Shown: positions 7,638 to 16,792 of the stretch, piece by piece
Numbering within the stretch: position 1 is the first letter of the stretch
Layout of the letters: each line of letters begins with the position of its first letter
From: Bacillota bacterium
Lineage (GTDB): Bacteria > Bacillota > Clostridia > Lachnospirales > Lachnospiraceae
Assembly: GCA_023415595.1 (NCBI GenBank)
Contig: JAEZJW010000023.1
Coordinates: 1-32,402 of the forward strand
DNA length: 32,402 nucleotides
Direction: 5' to 3'
Notes under the pieces: generated by a model
Told to the model about the DNA's origin: nothing
Databases searched by the model: none
Seen by the model: only the letters and a program-made list of their open reading frames with translations
Made by a program: the position numbers and the translations under genes

Positions 7638-7705
7638 GGGGAACATCATGATTTAGAGTACACATTTATATAACAGATTATTGAGAACCGAAAGGTTTGC
7701 CTTAA

Positions 7706-7749
7706 AGGGACTGTAACCTGCAGAAAGATGGCAGGATACAGTCCTTTTT
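7706..7749 (+). terminator. Terminator after the GyrI-like gene
   Basis: GGACTGTA (7708-7715) pairs with TACAGTCC (7737-7744), and CCTGC with GCAGG inside, followed by a T-run to 7749. It is a strong intrinsic terminator. Confidence 0.9.
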
Positions 7750-7799
7750 CTGCTTCTAAAACACAATATTCGATAAAATATACCAAAATAAGAAAGTGA

Positions 7800-7852
7800 T
7801 TGACAAATTATTCTATCGTAGTTATAATATGGTTAGTAAGTGATAACTAACC
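7800..7852 (+). promoter_or_regulatory. Promoter and palindromic operator of the tetR-cheA operon
   Basis: TTGACA (7800-7805), 17 bases, TATAAT (7823-7828). Immediately after lies a perfect inverted repeat GGTTAGT-N8-ACTAACC (7831-7852) covering the likely transcription start. Position and size (22 bp) fit a TetR-family operator, so autoregulation by the adjacent regulator is likely. Confidence 0.8.
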
Positions 7853-7865
7853 GAGGTGATATAAA

Positions 7866-8453
7866 ATGGAATCTGGATTGCTTCATACGAAAGAAATGAT
7901 AATTCTTGCAACAATTGAAGTCATAAATGAATATAGTGTACATGATTTCTCGACCAGAGAGATTGCGAAGAGGGTTGGTATTTCGGAACCCGCCATATTC
8001 AAGCATTTTAAAACAAAAAAAGAGCTGCTCCTGGCGGTACTGGATCATTATTCTGTGTATGATAAGGATATTATTCAGTCAATCAAGGTTAAGAATATGG
8101 ATCCTGTGGACGCTTTGATTTATTTTGTGGATACCTATACGAATTACTATCAGAATTATCCGGCCATAACCGTGATAACACAGAATTACGACTTATTGAG
8201 AAAAGACCCGGATCACTCTGAAAAGATAAAAAGTATTATGTTTAGCAGGGAACACTTTATGATGGAATTGATTGAACAGGGCCAAAGGTTGGGAAGACTC
8301 AGTTCTATCATGGATAGGGAAAGCTTAGCAGTAATGATCAATGGACTGGTAAGAGAGTGGTGCTTAAGTTGGCGTTTTTCAAATTATAGCTTTTCATTAA
8401 GAGATAAAGTGATGAACTCATTAAGTGCGTTATTAAAAGCATTTGAAAAATAA
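7866..8453 (+). CDS. TetR/AcrR-family transcriptional regulator
   Basis: This 195-residue protein has an N-terminal TetR helix-turn-helix at about residues 28-50 (FSTREIAKRVGISEPAIFKHF) followed by KKELLLAVLDHY, the usual start of helix 4. The C-terminal ~140 residues are an all-helical ligand-binding/dimerisation domain with no recognisable specificity. GAGGTG lies about 9 bases before the ATG. The gene lies directly behind a perfect palindromic operator and is followed after only 40 bases, with no terminator, by cheA. It therefore appears to be the first gene of the chemosensory operon and probably represses it and itself until an unknown ligand binds. Confidence 0.9.
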   Translation: MESGLLHTKEMIILATIEVINEYSVHDFSTREIAKRVGISEPAIFKHFKTKKELLLAVLDHYSVYDKDIIQSIKVKNMDPVDALIYFVDTYTNYYQNYPAITVITQNYDLLRKDPDHSEKIKSIMFSREHFMMELIEQGQRLGRLSSIMDRESLAVMINGLVREWCLSWRFSNYSFSLRDKVMNSLSALLKAFEK

Positions 8454-8493
8454 AAGCCAAGTGTTTAAATCTTAAAGGGAAGGAGTGAACTTT

Positions 8494-10554
8494 TTGTCGG
8501 ATTTGTATTCTAATGAGCCGATGCTTGAGATGTATCTGTTTGAGACCTCTCAGAACCTTGAGCAGCTGGAACAATTAATTCTGGAGAGCGAAAAATTAAA
8601 TAGCTATACTCCGGAATCGGTAAATGAGATATTTCGCATTATGCATACCATCAAAGGCTCCTCAGCGATGATGCTGTTCAATGATATATCGATGTTAGCC
8701 CATTCTATGGAAGATCTATTCTATTATATCAGGGAAAAGAAGCCTCTGGAATTAGATTACACGACGCTTTCCAGCCTGGTTCTGGAAGGAGTCGATTTCA
8801 TTAAGGTGGAGCTTTACAAGATAAGGAACGGTGAAGCGGTTGACGGAGAAGCTTCCGGTTTAAGGAATAGTATTCAAGAGTATTTAACTGCGATTAAGGG
8901 AAGGGATCCTTCCGGTGCGGAACTAGAAAAACCACAAGCTTCTAAACAGCCGCAATACTACATAGCCCAAAGTAAAGCACAAGCCCATCTAACTTCTAAT
9001 TATTTCAGAGCAACTATCTTTTTTGAAGATGGCTGTGAGATGGAAAATATCAGAGCCTATACCATTATCCATAATATCAAGGAGCTTGCTCAGGAGGTTG
9101 TCTACCAGCCGGCGGATATTATAGACAATGACGAGAGTATCAAGATTATCCGTGAAAATGGGTTTCAGGTTTTCTTAAAGACAGACAGGACCTATCAGGA
9201 AGTGGAAGACTTTTTTAAAAAGACGATATTTCTGAAAGACCTTGAGCTGGTTTTGGCGGATAACGATGAGGAAATTAAAGAACAAATAAGGGAACATAGG
9301 TCGGTTATAGAAGGCAGTACGATTAAGACACCTGCATTACAGGAACATAAGGAAAAGGAGAAGGAGATTACTACGGCATCCCATAGTAATCAAACCATCA
9401 TCAGCGTAAATGTAGCCAAGCTTGATAAGCTCATGGATTTGATGGGCGAGATGGTGATTTCCGAAGCAATGGTAGTTCAGAACCCTGATTTAAGAGGGTT
9501 GGAACTGACTAATTTCTATAAAGCAGCCCGTCAGCTGCACAAGATCACAAGTGAGCTGCAGGATATCGTAATGTCCATCCGCATGGTGCCTCTGGCTAAT
9601 ACCTTTCACAAGATGCAGCGCATAGTCCGTGACATGGGTAAGAAGCTGGATAAAGAAGTCGAACTGATACTGGCCGGTGAGGAGACAGAGGTTGACAAGA
9701 ACATCATTGAGCATATTTCCGATCCTTTGATGCACCTCGTTCGTAATGCGATTGATCACGGGATTGAGACGACGGAGGTCAGGACAAGGCTTGGAAAACC
9801 TACAACCGGCAAGGTATACCTGGAGGCGAAGAATGCCGGAGGCGATGTCCTTATTATGGTCAGGGATGACGGAAAGGGATTAAGTAAAGAAAAGATACTC
9901 GAGAAAGCCAGAGAAAATCAGCTGTTAACAAAACCGGAAAGCGAAATGTCCGATAAGGAGGTCTACAATCTGATCTTCCTACCCGGTTTCTCCACGAAGG
10001 AGTCTGTCACCGAATTCAGTGGCAGAGGGGTGGGTATGGATGTTGTGACCAAGAGCATTGAAGCCATCGGAGGAGTGGTATCCGTGGAAAGCTCTGAGGG
10101 AGTTGGATCAACGATAAAGATAAAGATACCACTCACCCTGGCTATTATTGATGGAATGAATATTCAGGTAGGTCACTCCCACTATACAATACCGATAACT
10201 GCCATTAAGGAATCCTTCCGACCGAAGCAAGCAGATCTGATCAAAGATCCTGACGGTAATGAAATGATTATGATGCGTGGGCAATGCTACTCCATTCTCA
10301 GGCTGCATGAGTTCTTTAATGTTAGGACGGAGGTTACTGATTTCACTCAAGGGATCATTGTCATGGTGGAGCAGGATGAGAAGAAATTCTGCATTTTTGC
10401 GGACAGACTGATTGGTCAGCAGCAGGTTGTAGTTAAGGCCCTTCCCCAGTATATCAGTAATTCAAGCAAGAAACAGGGAATCTCCGGATGCACCCTTTTG
10501 GGTGATGGGAATATCAGCTTAATATTGGACATCTCAGGGTTATCAAACGCTTAA
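8494..10554 (+). CDS. cheA: Chemotaxis-type histidine kinase CheA
   Basis: This 686-residue protein has the CheA domain order: HPt (residues ~1-105, phospho-acceptor H51 in MHTIKGSSAMM), a divergent P2-like response-regulator docking domain (~165-260), P3 dimerisation helices (from SVNVAKLDKLMDLMGEMVISE), the P4 ATPase with N-box LVRNAIDHGIE, G1 DDGKGLS and G2 GRGVGMDV, and a C-terminal CheW-like P5 domain. It autophosphorylates under receptor control and passes phosphate to receivers. A GTG at 8485 directly abuts the ribosome site, so TTG 8494, eight bases after AAGGAG, is the preferred start. cheW and a receptor follow; cheB, cheR and cheY-flagellar neighbours are absent. Confidence 0.93.
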   Translation: MSDLYSNEPMLEMYLFETSQNLEQLEQLILESEKLNSYTPESVNEIFRIMHTIKGSSAMMLFNDISMLAHSMEDLFYYIREKKPLELDYTTLSSLVLEGVDFIKVELYKIRNGEAVDGEASGLRNSIQEYLTAIKGRDPSGAELEKPQASKQPQYYIAQSKAQAHLTSNYFRATIFFEDGCEMENIRAYTIIHNIKELAQEVVYQPADIIDNDESIKIIRENGFQVFLKTDRTYQEVEDFFKKTIFLKDLELVLADNDEEIKEQIREHRSVIEGSTIKTPALQEHKEKEKEITTASHSNQTIISVNVAKLDKLMDLMGEMVISEAMVVQNPDLRGLELTNFYKAARQLHKITSELQDIVMSIRMVPLANTFHKMQRIVRDMGKKLDKEVELILAGEETEVDKNIIEHISDPLMHLVRNAIDHGIETTEVRTRLGKPTTGKVYLEAKNAGGDVLIMVRDDGKGLSKEKILEKARENQLLTKPESEMSDKEVYNLIFLPGFSTKESVTEFSGRGVGMDVVTKSIEAIGGVVSVESSEGVGSTIKIKIPLTLAIIDGMNIQVGHSHYTIPITAIKESFRPKQADLIKDPDGNEMIMMRGQCYSILRLHEFFNVRTEVTDFTQGIIVMVEQDEKKFCIFADRLIGQQQVVVKALPQYISNSSKKQGISGCTLLGDGNISLILDISGLSNA

Positions 10555-10607
10555 ATAGATATAAAGCTAACATAAGACATTGAATGAACCAGAAAGGAGC
10601 AATAACC

Positions 10608-11096
10608 ATGGCTGAAGTAGCAGTACTGGATGTAATGGAAGAGGAAGACACTCTGGCCGGCAGATTTCTGACCTTCCTCTTGGGAAGTGAAACCTATGGA
10701 ATTGAGATACGGTATGTTACAGAGATTATCGGAATTCAAACCATAACAGAGGTTCCGGAGCTTCCTGATTACATCAGAGGAATTATTAATTTACGGGGGA
10801 AGATTATCCCGGTGATGGACGTAAGATTACGATTTAAGAAGAGCTTCCGGGAGTATAATGACAGAACCTGTGTGATCGTAGTAGATATTCAGAATATATC
10901 CATAGGTCTGATTGTAGACAGTGTGTCCGAGGTACTATCGATACCGGAGACTGAAATCGTTCCTCCGCCGGAGGTTAGCAAAGAAGGAAGTAAATATATC
11001 AGGGGCATTGGCAAGGTTGGTAACGAGGTTAAGCTATTGCTGGATTGTGATAAGCTGCTGAACGATGATGATATGAATAATATAACCATTATATGA
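10608..11096 (+). CDS. cheW: Chemotaxis coupling protein CheW
   Basis: This 162-residue protein consists of one CheW domain: FLTFLLGSETYGIEIRYVTEI, then PELPDYIRGIINLRGKIIPV, the characteristic strand-turn motif of CheW, and DRTCVIVVDI / GLIVDSVSEVL. It links the receptor at 11110 to CheA at 8494 in the signalling array. An in-frame ATG at 10584 exists, but ATG 10608 follows AAGGAG by eight bases and is preferred. It ends 13 bases before the receptor gene, so the genes are co-transcribed. Confidence 0.95.
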   Translation: MAEVAVLDVMEEEDTLAGRFLTFLLGSETYGIEIRYVTEIIGIQTITEVPELPDYIRGIINLRGKIIPVMDVRLRFKKSFREYNDRTCVIVVDIQNISIGLIVDSVSEVLSIPETEIVPPPEVSKEGSKYIRGIGKVGNEVKLLLDCDKLLNDDDMNNITII

Positions 11097-11109
11097 GGAG
11101 GAATTACAA

Positions 11110-12843
11110 ATGACGTGGTTTAGGAATCTTAAAATAAAAATGAAGCTGATTCTTTGCTTTATCGTACTGGCAATTTTCACAGGAACGGTTGGATTTATAG
11201 GAATCAGCAATATGTCAGCAATCAATGAACGTGGAGATGCGATGTACGATAATAACTTTATTCCTTCTCAGAATCTGACAGAAATCCAAAAGAGTCTTCT
11301 GCTGATCAGATCCAACTACTTCCTGATGCTATACGAAAGGGACATGACCAAGTTCCAGCAAAGAGTTGATGAGATCAATCAGCTTACTGAGAAAAATAAC
11401 AGCCTGCTTACAGAGTATGAGGAGGAGCATATAAAATCTCAGGATAACAGAGAATTATATAATAATGTCATGAGCAGTTTAAAGGCCTATCGTGAAGTAA
11501 GAAGTGAAAATATTGAGCTGATCAAAAACAGTAAATTCGATGAAGCCCTTGATAAGCTAACTGATTTTGCTGCAGCAAGAGAGGCGGCTGATCAGAGCTT
11601 AGAACAATTGATCGAATATAACAAAAATGCCGCCAAAGAAAGCTCAGATTTAAATGCCAAAAATTTTAGATCGCAGTCAACTGTAATGATATCAATTATT
11701 ATCATTGGCATTATTCTTTCGATCGGTCTAGGTTTATTAATCGCAAATATTATCAGTAAACCAATCAAACAGCTGTTGGTCAATGCCGATAAGATTGCAA
11801 ATGGTGATCTGGATGTTATAATTGATATCAGCTCCAGAGATGAGGTTGGGCAATTGGCTGCTTCCTTCAGAACAATGACCGACAATCTGAATGAGGTCAT
11901 GGCGAACATAAATGATGCATCAGAGCAGGTAGCATCCGGCTCCACACAGGTTTCGGACTCCAGTATGGCACTGTCACAAGGAGCTACGGAACAAGCCAGC
12001 TCGATTGAAGAGCTTACGGCTTCCTTAGAGGAAATATCCGTTCAAACAAAAAAGAATGCTGATAGTGCAAACCAGGCAAATTCGCTGGCCGAGACAGCGA
12101 AGGGAAATGCGATTCAGGGAAATAGCCAAATGGGAGAAATGCTGAAGGCAATGGATGCAATCAATGACTCCTCAAATAATATCTCAAAGATCATTAAGGT
12201 AATTGATGAAATTGCCTTTCAGACGAATATCCTGGCACTGAACGCGGCAGTGGAAGCAGCCAGGGCAGGACAGCACGGGAAGGGTTTTGCAGTCGTAGCG
12301 GAGGAAGTAAGAAATCTCGCAGCAAGAAGTGCCAGTGCTGCAAAAGAAACCACCGAGATGATTGAAGGATCTATTAAAAAGGTAGAAGGAGGCACAAAGA
12401 TTGCTAATGAGACTGCAGAGGCATTAAATAAAATTGTTCAAGATGTGACCAGAGTTGCTGATTTGGTGGGTGACATCGCTGCAGCTTCCAATGAGCAGGC
12501 GTCCGGTATTTCTCAGATCAATCAGGGAATCATGCAAGTATCCGAAGTGGTACAGACAAATTCCGCAACCTCGGAGGAGACGGCGGCTGCCAGTGAAGAG
12601 CTTTCCAGTCAGGCGATGATGCTGCAGGATCAGGTCTCCAGATTTAAACTTAGAAAAGCTCATTTCTCAAAGTCATCCTACAAAGGCATGGAGGAGTTTA
12701 ACCCGGAGGTTCTCAAGATGCTGGACAGTATGGCAGAGAATAAAAAAACAGGTAATAAAAGAACAAAGGAAGCTCATTCGGAAGCGTCCTCCGCAAGCAC
12801 CAAACGGATCGTACTAAACGACAGAGAATTCGGAAAGTATTAA
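11110..12843 (+). CDS. Methyl-accepting chemotaxis protein (4HB-type receptor)
   Basis: This 577-residue membrane receptor has TM1 at residues ~11-31, an extracellular helical domain of ~155 residues resembling the four-helix-bundle (4HB_MCP) sensor, TM2 at ~190-212, a HAMP domain (~213-268), and a long cytoplasmic coiled coil whose hairpin tip reads EIAFQTNILALNAAVEAARA, the conserved CheA/CheW contact region. The ligand is unknown. ATG follows GAGGAGG. The operon has no cheR/cheB, so any methylation would be carried out by enzymes encoded elsewhere. It probably forms an array with the CheA and CheW encoded upstream. Confidence 0.95.
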   Translation: MTWFRNLKIKMKLILCFIVLAIFTGTVGFIGISNMSAINERGDAMYDNNFIPSQNLTEIQKSLLLIRSNYFLMLYERDMTKFQQRVDEINQLTEKNNSLLTEYEEEHIKSQDNRELYNNVMSSLKAYREVRSENIELIKNSKFDEALDKLTDFAAAREAADQSLEQLIEYNKNAAKESSDLNAKNFRSQSTVMISIIIIGIILSIGLGLLIANIISKPIKQLLVNADKIANGDLDVIIDISSRDEVGQLAASFRTMTDNLNEVMANINDASEQVASGSTQVSDSSMALSQGATEQASSIEELTASLEEISVQTKKNADSANQANSLAETAKGNAIQGNSQMGEMLKAMDAINDSSNNISKIIKVIDEIAFQTNILALNAAVEAARAGQHGKGFAVVAEEVRNLAARSASAAKETTEMIEGSIKKVEGGTKIANETAEALNKIVQDVTRVADLVGDIAAASNEQASGISQINQGIMQVSEVVQTNSATSEETAAASEELSSQAMMLQDQVSRFKLRKAHFSKSSYKGMEEFNPEVLKMLDSMAENKKTGNKRTKEAHSEASSASTKRIVLNDREFGKY

Positions 12844-12855
12844 AACATATTCCAA

Positions 12856-12899
12856 ATACAAAGGGATAAGGGGGGAGAGCCCTCTTATCCGCTTTGTAT
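12856..12899 (+). other. Large intercistronic hairpin
   Basis: ATACAAAG (12856-12863) pairs with CTTTGTAT (12892-12899), and GGATAAG (12864-12870) with CTTATCC (12884-12890), leaving a G-rich/C-rich interior that can pair further. No T-tract follows. It lies between the receptor and the hybrid kinase, and could cause partial termination, RNA processing or differential expression within the operon. Confidence 0.65.
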
Positions 12900-12926
12900 A
12901 TTAATTGTGTACCAGAGGTGAAAATC

Positions 12927-15900
12927 ATGGATAATCAAACCGAAAACACTAATAAAAATCTGACCTATGAGCAAACAGCAGCGATGCTCTCTTGCATCGG
13001 AGACGGTGTAATCGCCACTGACATAGAGGGCTGCATCACCTATATGAATCCTACGGCGGAGAAAATCACAGGATGGGTAAGCGCTGAGGCAGCAGGGAAA
13101 GTATTTGATGAGATATTCTGTCTTTTTAATGCTGTTACACATGAAATACCGGAAAGTCCTGTCAGACTTGCCATGTCTGCCGGACAAGTTACCGGTCTGC
13201 AGAACCATTCAGCCATCCGTACGAAAAGCGGAGTTACGAAGTATATCTCCGCCAGCTGTTCTCCGATTGAACAAAACGGCAAAATTACAGGAATAGTGGT
13301 AGTTTTCCGCGATATCACGAGACTTAAAAATACGGAACAGAAATTAAGGATTGAACGGAATAATTTTGAGACCATATTCGAAGCATCCCCCCATGGTAAG
13401 TTAATTATTGATAAAGAGTTTAGAATAATACAAATCAATAAGGCATACCTGAATGAGCTGAATAATGATTTAACTAATATTGAGGGAAAGGTTTTAGGAG
13501 AAGGGATTAACTGTCCGAATCACCTTGAAGCCGGCTGTGGATATGGGTCTAAATGCAAAAGCTGTAAGTTCAGAGAGCATTCCAACGAAGTACTAATGAC
13601 AGGGAGATCTCACCTGGGAGTGGTCACCTATGGTACTGTTCTGAAGAACGGTGCTGAGATAAAGCAATGGAAGAAGCTGGACTTTGTTCCAATAGAAATA
13701 AATGGTGAGCTTTGTGTGATGATAAATTCGGAGGACATCACAGAACAGAAAGAAAATGAAGAAACCCTGACCAAAATGAATGATTTCTACCTAAGAATGT
13801 ACGAGAAGTTTCCGACCTTCAACTGGAAAACCGATGTGGCAGGTAATATTATCTATATGAATAAAAATTGGGTGGAGGTTACCGGAGCCCCAATTGAAGA
13901 AAGCTATGGTTTTATGTGGTTTGACTTCATAGATCCTGACATGAAAGATGCTCTATTGACAGATTATGCAAAAGCGTTTATGGATTTAAAACCCTATGAT
14001 ACGGAATGCCGCATTCTTTGTAAGGGAGGAGAATATCGTTGGGTAAAGCTCTATATCCGCCCATTCTATAACATGGAGGGTTTATTTGAGGGATATATCG
14101 GCATGGGAATAGATGTTCATGACAAGAAAACGGCAGAGGAAGGGTTGAAACGCTATCGTCTTCTATCGCAGAACACCAGGGATATTATCATGTTCCTTGA
14201 AGAGGATGGGTCAATTATTGAAGCTAATGAAGCAGCTATTAAGGCTTATGGATACACCTATAAGGAATTATGTGGCTTAAGCATCTACGATATCAGAAGA
14301 AATCGGACGGAAGTTATAAAAAATCTTAAAACTGCAAAAGAAAGCGGGATTACTTTTGAGACGGTGCATTATAGGAAGGACGGTACATGCTTTCCTGTGG
14401 AGGTAAGCTCTCAGGGTACTGAATTAGGCGGGAAAAAATTGTTGCTCAGTATCATTCGTGACATCACCGAGAGAAAAAACTCCGAAAAAGCTATTTATGA
14501 AAGTGAAGCAAAATTCCGGATGCTATTTAATAAGGCATGGGACTTGATCTTTCTTCATGAAATCGTTGATGATACGGAAATCCTCAGCAGAATTGTCGAA
14601 GTCAATGATACGGTTTGTGAGACTTTAGGGTATAAACGCGAGGAGTTGATAGGAGAATCAATTCTGAAAATAAACTTTGATAAAAGAATCGAGAAAAAGC
14701 AATCTGTAATCAATAGCATTGTTAAGAATAGCAATTATACTTACGAGACGCCTGTTGTTACGAAAGAGGGAAAAGAGATTCCCATTGAAGTGAATTCTCA
14801 TTACTTTAAACTGGCTGACAGGAAATTAATCCTCTCGGTAGCCCGTGACATTACGGAAAGAAAGAAAGCAGAATTACGTCTCCTGGAGAGTGAGAAAAGG
14901 TATCACGACCTGTTTATGAACATGCATTCCGGATTCGCGTATCACAAGCTAATATTTGACGACGCCGGCAATCTAAGTGACCTTCAATATATGATGTATA
15001 ATGACGCTTATCATGAGATGTTTCTGAAGGACAGGGGGAATGTGATTGGTCAAACCTACGGAGCACATTTTTCTGATCATAAGGATGAGATTAATAGAGC
15101 TAAAAAGTTCTATCAGCAGATTATCTCAGAAGGAAAAAGTATCTATGTCGACGAGATTTATGTAGCCAGTACGAAGCGTTGGTATTCCATGGCGCTGTAC
15201 AGCCCGGAAAAGGGCTACCTTGCACAGATTATTACTGACATTGACGAAAAGAAACGAGCAGAGATTTTACTGAAAAGAGCCAAGGATCAGGCAGAAAAGG
15301 CAAGCCTCGCAAAGAGTGAATTCCTGGCAAATATGAGCCATGAGATTCGAACTCCGATTAATGGCATCGTTGGTATGATTGATCTGACTCTGCTAACAGA
15401 ATTGAACACAGATCAACGGGAGAATCTGCTTACTGCAAAAACCTGTGCAGGATCTTTGGTCAACGTAATCAATGATATCCTGGATTTCTCTAAGATGGAA
15501 GCCGGAAAACTCAGTATCAAGAATATTGATTTTAACATGAAGGAGCTTTTGGAGGAAATCACGAAAGCCCATTCCTTCCAGGCGAATGAAAAAGGATTGG
15601 AATTATTATTTACCTATTCCTCTAATGTTTCACCCTATCTGATCGGAGACCCAAACCGTATTCAGCAGATACTGAATAATTTGATCAATAATGCCATTAA
15701 ATTCACCGATAAGGGAGAAATATCCATCGAGGTCAGAAAGAAAACCAGGGATGACGGTAAGGCGGTGCTTCAGTTCTCTGTGCGGGACACGGGGATCGGT
15801 ATCTCCCCAAAGGAACAGGAGCTATTATTCCAAAGCTTCAGTCAGGTAGATAGTTCTAATACTAGAAAATTCGGAGGTACCGGGTTAGGCTTGGTAATTT

Positions 15901-16775
15901 CAAAGCAGCTGCTGGAGCTAATGGGAGGAAGCATATGGGTTGAGAGTGAAAAAGGAAAGGGAAGTAATTTTTGTTTTGCGATACCTTATCAGCTCGGCAG
16001 CAGGCCTGAGGATACTCCTGTGATTCCGCCCCAAGCAGATAAAAACGTGACTCAGCTCCGGGTTCTTATCGTAGAGGATGACCCGATCAACCAGCTGGTA
16101 TTACAGAGGATGTTATCAGATAAGGGGCATATAATATCGACAGCAAATAATGGACTTGAGGCGCTGGATTGTTATAAGAGAGGTAAGTATGATCTGATCC
16201 TGATGGATATTCAAATGCCTCAGATGGATGGGGTGGAAGCCACCAGAAGAATTCGTGAGGCTGAAAAACAGAATAATCTGAAGCATACGCCTATTATCGT
16301 TCTGACGGCGTATGCTCTTAAGGGCGACAGAGACAAATATCTATCCCTGGGTATGGATGGGTATGTAGCAAAACCTATACAAATGGAGGAGCTTTTTCAA
16401 ACAATTGCGACTGTATCTGGCAGATCAAATAAACCTATCGAAGAGGAGCCGGAGGTAAAAATTACGGATAGCGGCATTGTGTTTTTATCCGGCAAGAACG
16501 ATTCTTCTGGGCCGTTAAACGAACAGATGCTATTTACGCAGCTCTCTGCTAAGATGGAGGAGTTGGAAAACGCATTACATAACAATAATGTCATGGCGTT
16601 AGAAACAATTGCCAAAGATGTTAAGGGACTCTGTAATCAGCTGGAGGCAGAGGAGCTGAAGAGCACGGCGTTTCGGATAGAGCTTGCGGCCAGACGGGAT
16701 AATCCGGAGGAAGTTTTTCAATACGCCTTGCAGCTTAAGAGAGAATTCTTGGTATATCAAAGATCAAGTATTTAA
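12927..16775 (+). CDS. Hybrid sensor histidine kinase with six PAS domains, receiver and HPt-like end
   Basis: This 1282-residue soluble kinase contains no membrane helices. Six PAS-type modules start near residues 12, 145, 283, 408, 527 and 655; the second carries a cysteine cluster C196, C204, C210, C213. HisKA follows with H805 in NMSHEIRTPINGI, then HATPase with N-box LNNLINNAIKFT, G1 RDTGIGIS and G2 GGTGLGLVIS. A receiver (~1043-1165) has phospho-acceptor D1094 in LILMDIQMPQMDG. The last ~75 residues look like an HPt bundle, but the position of the phospho-histidine reads AKDVKG instead of AHxLKG. ATG 12927 follows AGAGGTG and is preferred over ATG 12894, which lies inside a hairpin. The receiver gene follows 17 bases on. 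Confidence 0.93.
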   Translation: MDNQTENTNKNLTYEQTAAMLSCIGDGVIATDIEGCITYMNPTAEKITGWVSAEAAGKVFDEIFCLFNAVTHEIPESPVRLAMSAGQVTGLQNHSAIRTKSGVTKYISASCSPIEQNGKITGIVVVFRDITRLKNTEQKLRIERNNFETIFEASPHGKLIIDKEFRIIQINKAYLNELNNDLTNIEGKVLGEGINCPNHLEAGCGYGSKCKSCKFREHSNEVLMTGRSHLGVVTYGTVLKNGAEIKQWKKLDFVPIEINGELCVMINSEDITEQKENEETLTKMNDFYLRMYEKFPTFNWKTDVAGNIIYMNKNWVEVTGAPIEESYGFMWFDFIDPDMKDALLTDYAKAFMDLKPYDTECRILCKGGEYRWVKLYIRPFYNMEGLFEGYIGMGIDVHDKKTAEEGLKRYRLLSQNTRDIIMFLEEDGSIIEANEAAIKAYGYTYKELCGLSIYDIRRNRTEVIKNLKTAKESGITFETVHYRKDGTCFPVEVSSQGTELGGKKLLLSIIRDITERKNSEKAIYESEAKFRMLFNKAWDLIFLHEIVDDTEILSRIVEVNDTVCETLGYKREELIGESILKINFDKRIEKKQSVINSIVKNSNYTYETPVVTKEGKEIPIEVNSHYFKLADRKLILSVARDITERKKAELRLLESEKRYHDLFMNMHSGFAYHKLIFDDAGNLSDLQYMMYNDAYHEMFLKDRGNVIGQTYGAHFSDHKDEINRAKKFYQQIISEGKSIYVDEIYVASTKRWYSMALYSPEKGYLAQIITDIDEKKRAEILLKRAKDQAEKASLAKSEFLANMSHEIRTPINGIVGMIDLTLLTELNTDQRENLLTAKTCAGSLVNVINDILDFSKMEAGKLSIKNIDFNMKELLEEITKAHSFQANEKGLELLFTYSSNVSPYLIGDPNRIQQILNNLINNAIKFTDKGEISIEVRKKTRDDGKAVLQFSVRDTGIGISPKEQELLFQSFSQVDSSNTRKFGGTGLGLVISKQLLELMGGSIWVESEKGKGSNFCFAIPYQLGSRPEDTPVIPPQADKNVTQLRVLIVEDDPINQLVLQRMLSDKGHIISTANNGLEALDCYKRGKYDLILMDIQMPQMDGVEATRRIREAEKQNNLKHTPIIVLTAYALKGDRDKYLSLGMDGYVAKPIQMEELFQTIATVSGRSNKPIEEEPEVKITDSGIVFLSGKNDSSGPLNEQMLFTQLSAKMEELENALHNNNVMALETIAKDVKGLCNQLEAEELKSTAFRIELAARRDNPEEVFQYALQLKREFLVYQRSSI

Positions 16776-16792
16776 AGAAGGAGGAAACTGAT

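Noticed and set aside
12856..12899. Intrinsic terminator splitting the chemosensory operon
   Set aside because: The stem is strong but no T-tract follows, and the kinase gene starts 27 bases later without a clear promoter. It is kept only as a hairpin of unknown role.
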